A DNA stretch of 24,086 bases from HGM13006 sp963650135 (GTDB lineage: Bacteria; Bacillota; Clostridia; Oscillospirales; Oscillospiraceae). Position 1 is the stretch's first letter; each line of letters opens with the position of its first letter. Where the stretch lies: the NCBI GenBank assembly GCA_963650135.1, contig CAVJLG010000024.1, positions 1 through 24,086 of the forward strand, in the 5' to 3' direction. The notes beneath the pieces were generated by a model. The model saw only the letters and a program-made list of their open reading frames with translations. It ran no database searches and had not been told where the DNA came from. A program made the position numbers and the translations under genes. Shown in pieces: positions 22,731 through 24,086 of this stretch.

Positions 22731-23725
22731 TTGCCGCTGCATAAATGTTCATAGAGGAGCTCCATGTTCTCCGGGGAGTGCTCCACCTCGCGGCTATAGA
22801 GCACGGCGGCGTCCAGAATCCGCTGGTGCAGGGTGGGAGCTTCCGTGTGCGCAGACAGGGCGAGAATGGCCGCGGTGCTGTAGACGGAGAACTGCACTTT
22901 TTCCTCCACCAGTCCGCTCCATACGCCCCGGAGCACATAGCGGTAGAGAAAATAAAACAGAATGCGGCTGCCGGGTTCCTGGACTTCCGGGTCGGAAAGG
23001 GGCAGGGCGGCGCTCGATGCAATCACCCGGGGCAGCAGCTCTTTTAATTGCGGCCGGGTAAACTCCATGGATTCCATGGCGGCAAAATAGCCGGAAAGGG
23101 ACAGAGACAGCGGCGGAGCGGGCATGGCATCCAAAAAGTCTGGGGTGATTTCGCCCTCCGGAGGCAGTGTGATTCCATTTTCGGAAGCATCCAGAGCCAA
23201 TGAAAACTGATCGGCCAGGCTGCGGCGGCTTTGGGCCAGGGCAAACAGCGCCTGACGGAAGATCAGCAGCTGGTGGAAAAATTCCGAATCCAGCTCCGGG
23301 TCCTCCGGGGCGGCTTCGTCGGTTTCGGCGGTACATAGTGTCAAAGGCTCTTCCAGCAGCAGTCGAGCCGCTTCGGGGCAGGAGATGGACAGGCAGGTTT
23401 CCCGACGGTTGCCGTATTCCTCCCAAAATCGGGGATGCTCCCGGCAGGTGACGGAGAGAACATCCTCGCCCAACGCTAAAATCAGTCGGCACAGCTTCTC
23501 CTTATTTAAAAAAGGACATTGGCCGTTTTTTGTGCGGAAAAAGGTGTAGCTGTCCTCCTGGCAGATGGCCGAGCGGATTTCGTCACCCAGTGCACCGGGG
23601 ATTTTTTGATAACGGCAGAGAATATCGTCGTCCAAATCCACCTCCCATCCGGCACAGCAGGTGTCGGGACAGGCACCCGCGATGCATCGAAACGCTTTAA
23701 AACAGGAAAGAGAAACTTCGGTCAT
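22715..23725 (-). CDS. FliB-like cysteine-rich protein (flagellin lysine N-methylase family)
   Basis: A 336-residue soluble protein whose first 120 residues hold eleven or twelve cysteines in the pattern of the FliB/YkgJ-type family: FRCIAGACPDTCCAGW (12-27), QCPFL (69-73), a TCREHPRFW stretch and SISCPEAAR. This pattern probably holds an iron-sulfur cluster. FliB in Salmonella methylates flagellin lysines, but no flagellar gene is in the window and many relatives occur in non-motile Clostridia, so the substrate here is unknown. The ATG at 23725 is chosen over 23731 because AAGGAAGG lies 7 bp upstream of it and only about 1 bp from the other. The last codons overlap A/T-rich repeats and an operator-like site upstream of argG. 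Confidence 0.8.
   Translation of the reverse strand: MTEVSLSCFKAFRCIAGACPDTCCAGWEVDLDDDILCRYQKIPGALGDEIRSAICQEDSYTFFRTKNGQCPFLNKEKLCRLILALGEDVLSVTCREHPRFWEEYGNRRETCLSISCPEAARLLLEEPLTLCTAETDEAAPEDPELDSEFFHQLLIFRQALFALAQSRRSLADQFSLALDASENGITLPPEGEITPDFLDAMPAPPLSLSLSGYFAAMESMEFTRPQLKELLPRVIASSAALPLSDPEVQEPGSRILFYFLYRYVLRGVWSGLVEEKVQFSVYSTAAILALSAHTEAPTLHQRILDAAVLYSREVEHSPENMELLYEHLCSGKCEYS
22738..22755 (-). promoter_or_regulatory. Candidate ArgR/AhrC operator 2, inside the fliB-like gene end
   Basis: The minus strand contains TATGAACATTTATGCAG. Its core TGAACATTTATGCA matches the ArgR pattern at 12 of 14 positions. It is centred about 106 bp upstream of operator 1, a spacing that would allow DNA looping. 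Confidence 0.45.
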
Positions 23726-23789
23726 AGGCATACCTTCCTTGGGTAAAAAATATTGGGAAATCGATTCTTTTTTCTACTTGAACTATTCA

Positions 23790-23795
23790 ATTATA
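23790..23795 (-). promoter_or_regulatory. Extended -10 promoter of the fliB-like gene
   Basis: The minus strand reads TGC followed by TATAAT (23790-23795). No clear -35 box was found. The leader would be about 60 nt. Confidence 0.6.
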
Positions 23796-23942
23796 GCATA
23801 TATTTGCCGAATGTGCGCTGAAAACCGGCCATTTTTCCGTATTTTACAGGCGCTATGACACATTCCGAACATTTGTGAAGAATGCGAAAACACGAAATGA
23901 ACACAGAGCACAAAATGCACATTTTACAGCCTAATTTGTATG

Positions 23943-23971
23943 TTGACAAAACCATCGAAAATCATCGTAAT
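23943..23971 (+). promoter_or_regulatory. Possible plus-strand promoter in the right intergenic region
   Basis: A perfect TTGACA (23943-23948) is followed after 17 bp by CGTAAT (23966-23971), a 4-of-6 match to the -10. A transcript would meet the hairpin at 24001-24030 after about 25-50 nt. Weak evidence. Confidence 0.35.
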
Positions 23972-23999
23972 TTGTGATGTCCTTTTGCGGATATTGATG

Positions 24000-24031
24000 A
24001 AAGCCTCTGCCACATTTGTGGCAGAGGCTTT
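24000..24031. terminator. Strong hairpin, likely terminator
   Basis: AAGCCTCTGCCACA (24001-24014) pairs perfectly with TGTGGCAGAGGCTT (24017-24030) over a two-base gap, so the real loop takes in the inner pairs. A and T flank it on both sides, with TTTTC on the plus side. It can terminate plus-strand transcripts and perhaps minus ones. Confidence 0.75.
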
Positions 24032-24042
24032 TCAGTTTGTCA

Positions 24043-24081
24043 AAGAACTCCGGTTTTCAACTCAAGAAAACCGGAGTTCTT
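24043..24081. terminator. Second strong hairpin at the window end
   Basis: AAGAACTCCGGTTTTC (24043-24058) pairs perfectly with GAAAACCGGAGTTCTT (24066-24081) around a seven-base loop. It is probably the terminator of a minus-strand gene beyond the window, or half of a paired terminator set. The T-tracts are short. Confidence 0.6.
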
Positions 24082-24086
24082 GCTGA

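Larger units (their letters stand above)
23726..24086. other. Intergenic region of about 360 bp without a supported gene
   Basis: The stretch from the fliB-like start to the end of the window is A/T-rich. It has the extended -10 at 23790, the possible TTGACA promoter at 23943 and two hairpins. No ORF with a ribosome site and recognisable protein was seen. A tRNA or known RNA family was not recognised. Confidence 0.6.

Noticed and set aside
21469..23061. Plus-strand open frame of 530 codons across argG, the promoter region and the fliB-like gene
   Set aside because: It crosses two real genes and their promoter on the other strand, and its product looks like no protein family.
1..24086. CRISPR array, tRNA or rRNA genes
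   Set aside because: No regularly spaced repeat series and no tRNA or rRNA sequence was recognised on either strand.

Overview
The window reads as a chromosomal segment of a GC-rich, low-oxygen Gram-positive bacterium of the Clostridia, most likely an Oscillospirales gut-type organism. This rests on strong AGGAGG-type ribosome sites, many tightly packed or overlapping genes, a clostridial-type [FeFe]-hydrogenase-like protein, an argGHC-JBDF arrangement and short ACT-type SerA. The assignment is an inference from gene style, not a database result.

Layout, left to right. (1) 1-250: the AT-rich 3' end of a large serine recombinase of the TnpX/TndX type, ending about 90 bp from the 3' end of mnmE, so the edge of an integrated mobile element is probably here. 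(2) 252-2979, minus strand: a MATE exporter gene followed by mnmE, overlapping by 8 bp and driven by a good promoter. (3) 3134-5408, minus strand: serC-serA, the first two steps of serine synthesis, with a near-consensus promoter and a strong terminator. (4) 5689-10615, plus strand: DRTGG protein, RsbW-like ATPase, divergent [FeFe]-hydrogenase-like ferredoxin protein, second DRTGG protein, PHP phosphoesterase, then an MsbA-like ABC exporter. This is the most unusual part of the window. (5) 10670-13088, minus strand: a polar amino acid ABC importer (lipoprotein, permease, ATPase). (6) 13281-22539, minus strand: a complete glutamate-to-arginine set in the order argG-argH-argC-(membrane acyltransferase)-argJ-argB-argD-argF. 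A MITE-like inverted-repeat element sits between argC and the acyltransferase gene. (7) 22715-23725, minus strand: a FliB-like cysteine-rich protein whose 3' end holds one of two candidate ArgR operators of argG. (8) 23726-24086: no gene, but an extended -10 promoter and two strong hairpins.

How the genes work together. The arg genes form a cyclic acetyl pathway: ArgJ moves the acetyl group from acetylornithine to glutamate, ArgB, ArgC and ArgD build acetylornithine, and ArgF, ArgG and ArgH convert ornithine to arginine. The neighbouring importer may bring in arginine or a related amino acid, since a weak ArgR-like site lies upstream of it. The hydrogenase-like operon has no NADH-dehydrogenase-type or catalytic hydrogenase subunit in the window. 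It looks like a stand-alone redox or H2 sensing module: an iron-sulfur sensor with an ATPase/kinase-like partner, two small DRTGG modules and a phosphoesterase.

The best candidates for something undescribed are the detached H-cluster-like sensor operon with a Glu in place of the proton-shuttle Cys, the acyltransferase plus MITE-like element inside the arginine operon, and a three-segment alternative hairpin between argG and argH.
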